Of a DNA stretch of 7,155 nucleotides, positions 5,644-7,155 are shown piece by piece (positions within the stretch are counted from its first letter, which is position 1; every line of letters starts with the position of its first letter). The notes beneath the pieces are model-generated. The model ran no database searches and was not told the origin of the DNA. It saw only the letters and a list, made by a program, of their open reading frames with translations. A program made the translations under genes and the position numbers. Source of the stretch: DASTHV01 sp035718045 (GTDB lineage Bacteria; Patescibacteriota; Saccharimonadia; Saccharimonadales; UBA10212); assembly GCA_035718045.1 (NCBI GenBank), contig DASTHV010000067.1, forward strand, positions 1 through 7,155, in the 5' to 3' direction.

Positions 5644-7155
5644 TCAAACTAGCCATTTTAGAGCTGTGGCTATGGCCAGTAGAAAGATAATGGCTCCGGC
5701 TATTACGAAGTATTTGGCGTTGCCGGGCTTGGTCGATGGCTTTGAATTTGGCATGGCAGCTACTGGCGCGGTTGTATGTTCGGCTAAAGTTACCGGCTGG
5801 GACTGTGTTGGTTGGCCTGGGTCAGGGTCACCACTTTGGTAAGAAGCATCGGGGCCGGGCGGATTGCTAGCCAAAACCGGCAACGGCTGTGGCTGGCTGG
5901 TTGGCTTGGCGCTTGAAGTTTGCACCGCGGCTGTGGAGACTAGAGGTGGCAGACTGATATCGGCATCACAGGCGTCATCGATTCCATCTTGGTCGTAGTC
6001 TTGACCGGATGAAGTCACACCGATGCAGGCTTGCTGATCGTCCGGCATCCCGTCGCCATCCATATCTTCGGCTGACGCCGCTATGTAAATAAATTTATAT
6101 ATATCAACTGGTTGATCGGCTATGTTAGTTCCGTAAAAATGCAGCGTGTGGTAGCCGGCCGGCGTATCCGAGGGGATAGTTATTTGAGCGTTAAGATCAC
6201 CGTCGGCGTTGGTCGTGTAGTTACCAAGATCGATTGGGGTTGAATGCAGCTCGGCTTGCAGCGGGGAATAAGACGAAAGACCTTCAGACGGGCCATTGAT
6301 AGATATGTCGGTCGTTGCTCCGGCGTAGGCTAAATCAGCGGTAATACTTGGATCGTATTGGACAGTTTTGATGGTACTGTCGTCGTGCGGCACATCTAAT
6401 ATTGGTTGGCCATCAATGGCCGGCGGCGCGGCGTTAAGGTTGGGCGCGGACATCGTCTTAGTCAGATTATTAGTAGCGGACAAGACTTTATTCTCCATCA
6501 GTTGATAACCGGTGGGGTTTGGGTGGTAGCTTTCATCGCCAATCGGACCAAAACTGGCTGGCCGGTCTTTGCCCACAGTGAAACCATTCATGGCTACCGA
6601 GCCGGGGCCGGCTTCGCACAAGCGGTGACCGTTTAGGGCATCTTGAGTATCAACATAATAAACCCCAGTTTTGGCGGCGGCCTGCTGGATAACCGTGTCC
6701 AGATAGTCTATTAGAAGTTGCGAGAATTTTATTTCATCGTTGTTTAGGTGGACATTAAGTCCGCAGTTACCGTCCGGCTTGGCGATTTGGGGATAGCCGA
6801 CGACGTAGATCCGCATATCTGGCGACCCGGCGTTCTTAAGCGCGTCGTAAGTTTGGACTAGATTATTGAAAACCGTGGTGTTGATGAGGTTGACTAGCTC
6901 CAGACGTGATTCGTAGGTGTTGTAACAAGTGCCTGTTTTCCAGGGTGCTACACATGAATATAGAATACTTGAAAATCCCATATCATTACCGCCAACAGAA
7001 ACCGTAATGACCTTCGGCTGATAGGTTTTGGCAAAATCCAGCTGGTCTATATACCCCGGTGTAAATGACGCCAAGTATTGATCAGTCTGGCCTGTTTTAT
7101 CCAAGACCGCCCGACTGGCTTGGTCGGATGACTTATTAGCCTGTCCAACGTAAAA
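5644..7155 (-). CDS. SGNH/GDSL-type hydrolase, surface anchored, 5' truncated
   Basis: The frame is open to the right edge, so the start and the Gly-Asp-Ser nucleophile block are outside the window; 503 residues are visible. A Gly-Gly-Asn-Asp block (55-58) supplies the oxyanion-hole Asn of SGNH enzymes. Asp-Glu-Ser-Tyr-His-Pro-Asn (207-213) supplies the catalytic His211, in the style of secreted lipase/esterase members. Four cysteines in the catalytic region suggest disulfides. After it come an Ig-like beta-rich region (about 270-360), two Asp-rich calcium-type (thrombospondin type 3-like) repeats (about 364-399) with C377 and C396, a Pro/Ser/Thr/Gln-rich linker (400-480), and a C-terminal hydrophobic helix (about 482-499) ending in Lys-Trp-Leu-Val. 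This implies an enzyme displayed outside the cell and held by its C-terminus. It probably hydrolyses an ester or lipid, but the substrate is not readable. It converges on the ATP-grasp gene with an 8-base gap. Confidence 0.85.
   Translation of the reverse strand, partial: FYVGQANKSSDQASRAVLDKTGQTDQYLASFTPGYIDQLDFAKTYQPKVITVSVGGNDMGFSSILYSCVAPWKTGTCYNTYESRLELVNLINTTVFNNLVQTYDALKNAGSPDMRIYVVGYPQIAKPDGNCGLNVHLNNDEIKFSQLLIDYLDTVIQQAAAKTGVYYVDTQDALNGHRLCEAGPGSVAMNGFTVGKDRPASFGPIGDESYHPNPTGYQLMENKVLSATNNLTKTMSAPNLNAAPPAIDGQPILDVPHDDSTIKTVQYDPSITADLAYAGATTDISINGPSEGLSSYSPLQAELHSTPIDLGNYTTNADGDLNAQITIPSDTPAGYHTLHFYGTNIADQPVDIYKFIYIAASAEDMDGDGMPDDQQACIGVTSSGQDYDQDGIDDACDADISLPPLVSTAAVQTSSAKPTSQPQPLPVLASNPPGPDASYQSGDPDPGQPTQSQPVTLAEHTTAPVAAMPNSKPSTKPGNAKYFVIAGAIIFLLAIATALKWLV

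Noticed and set aside
5650..5672. Hairpin TAGCCA...TGGCTA as a terminator for the minus-strand gene
   Set aside because: The stem has only 6 pairs with an 11-base loop, lies inside the coding end, and is followed by no real T run on either strand.
6406..6636. Plus-strand open frame opposite the SGNH catalytic histidine region
   Set aside because: It is antisense to a conserved catalytic block and has no ribosome-binding site or recognisable product.
1..7155. Alternative genetic code (TGA read as Gly or Trp), considered because the window looks like a candidate-phyla genome
   Set aside because: TGA ends several genes exactly where their domains finish or where ATGA overlaps occur, and no conserved motif is interrupted by an in-frame TGA.
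1..7155. tRNA, rRNA, CRISPR array, insertion sequence or long direct repeats
   Set aside because: No cloverleaf, regularly spaced repeats, transposase motifs or terminal inverted repeats were seen, and the intergenic space is too small to hold most of them.

Overview
The window is a gene-dense stretch of moderate G+C with no RNA genes, mobile elements or CRISPR arrays that I can see. All readable genes fit the standard bacterial code, with TGA used as a stop. Very short intergenic gaps, ATGA overlaps, small secreted helical proteins, a pilin-like protein and a membrane-anchored SGNH hydrolase with calcium-type repeats suggest a candidate-phyla-radiation (Patescibacteria) genome, possibly Saccharibacteria. 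That assignment is an impression from gene style, not a proven placement.

Layout: (1) 1-366, the 3' end of an unrecognised gene. (2) 405-1286, a family-2 glycosyltransferase with a possible leaderless start. (3) 1343-2241, a two-gene unit: an unrecognised membrane-anchored secreted helical protein, then a type IV pilin-like protein coupled to it by an ATGA overlap. (4) 2297-5635, a three-gene unit with overlapping ends: a histidine-phosphatase-superfamily protein, a protein with an uncharacterised helical N-terminal region and a C-terminal phosphohistidine swivel domain, and a stand-alone ATP-grasp (PPDK_N type) domain. (5) 5644-7155 on the minus strand, convergent with the previous unit and separated by only 8 bases: a surface-anchored SGNH/GDSL hydrolase cut by the right edge.

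The most interesting region is 2297-5635. The last two proteins together carry the ATP-grasp and phosphohistidine domains of the PEP synthase / pyruvate phosphate dikinase superfamily, but no PEP/pyruvate TIM-barrel domain is present. The set (ATP-grasp, helical substrate region, His swivel) matches the three-domain plan of rifampin phosphotransferase. Here it is split into two polypeptides, with the genes in the opposite order to the domains. A translationally coupled histidine phosphatase comes just upstream. I read this as a candidate two-subunit phosphotransferase with unknown substrate plus an associated phosphatase; the function is inference.

Short inverted repeats surround a TATnATAA-like core or the ribosome-binding site in all three plus-strand intergenic gaps. 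They could be operators or chance.
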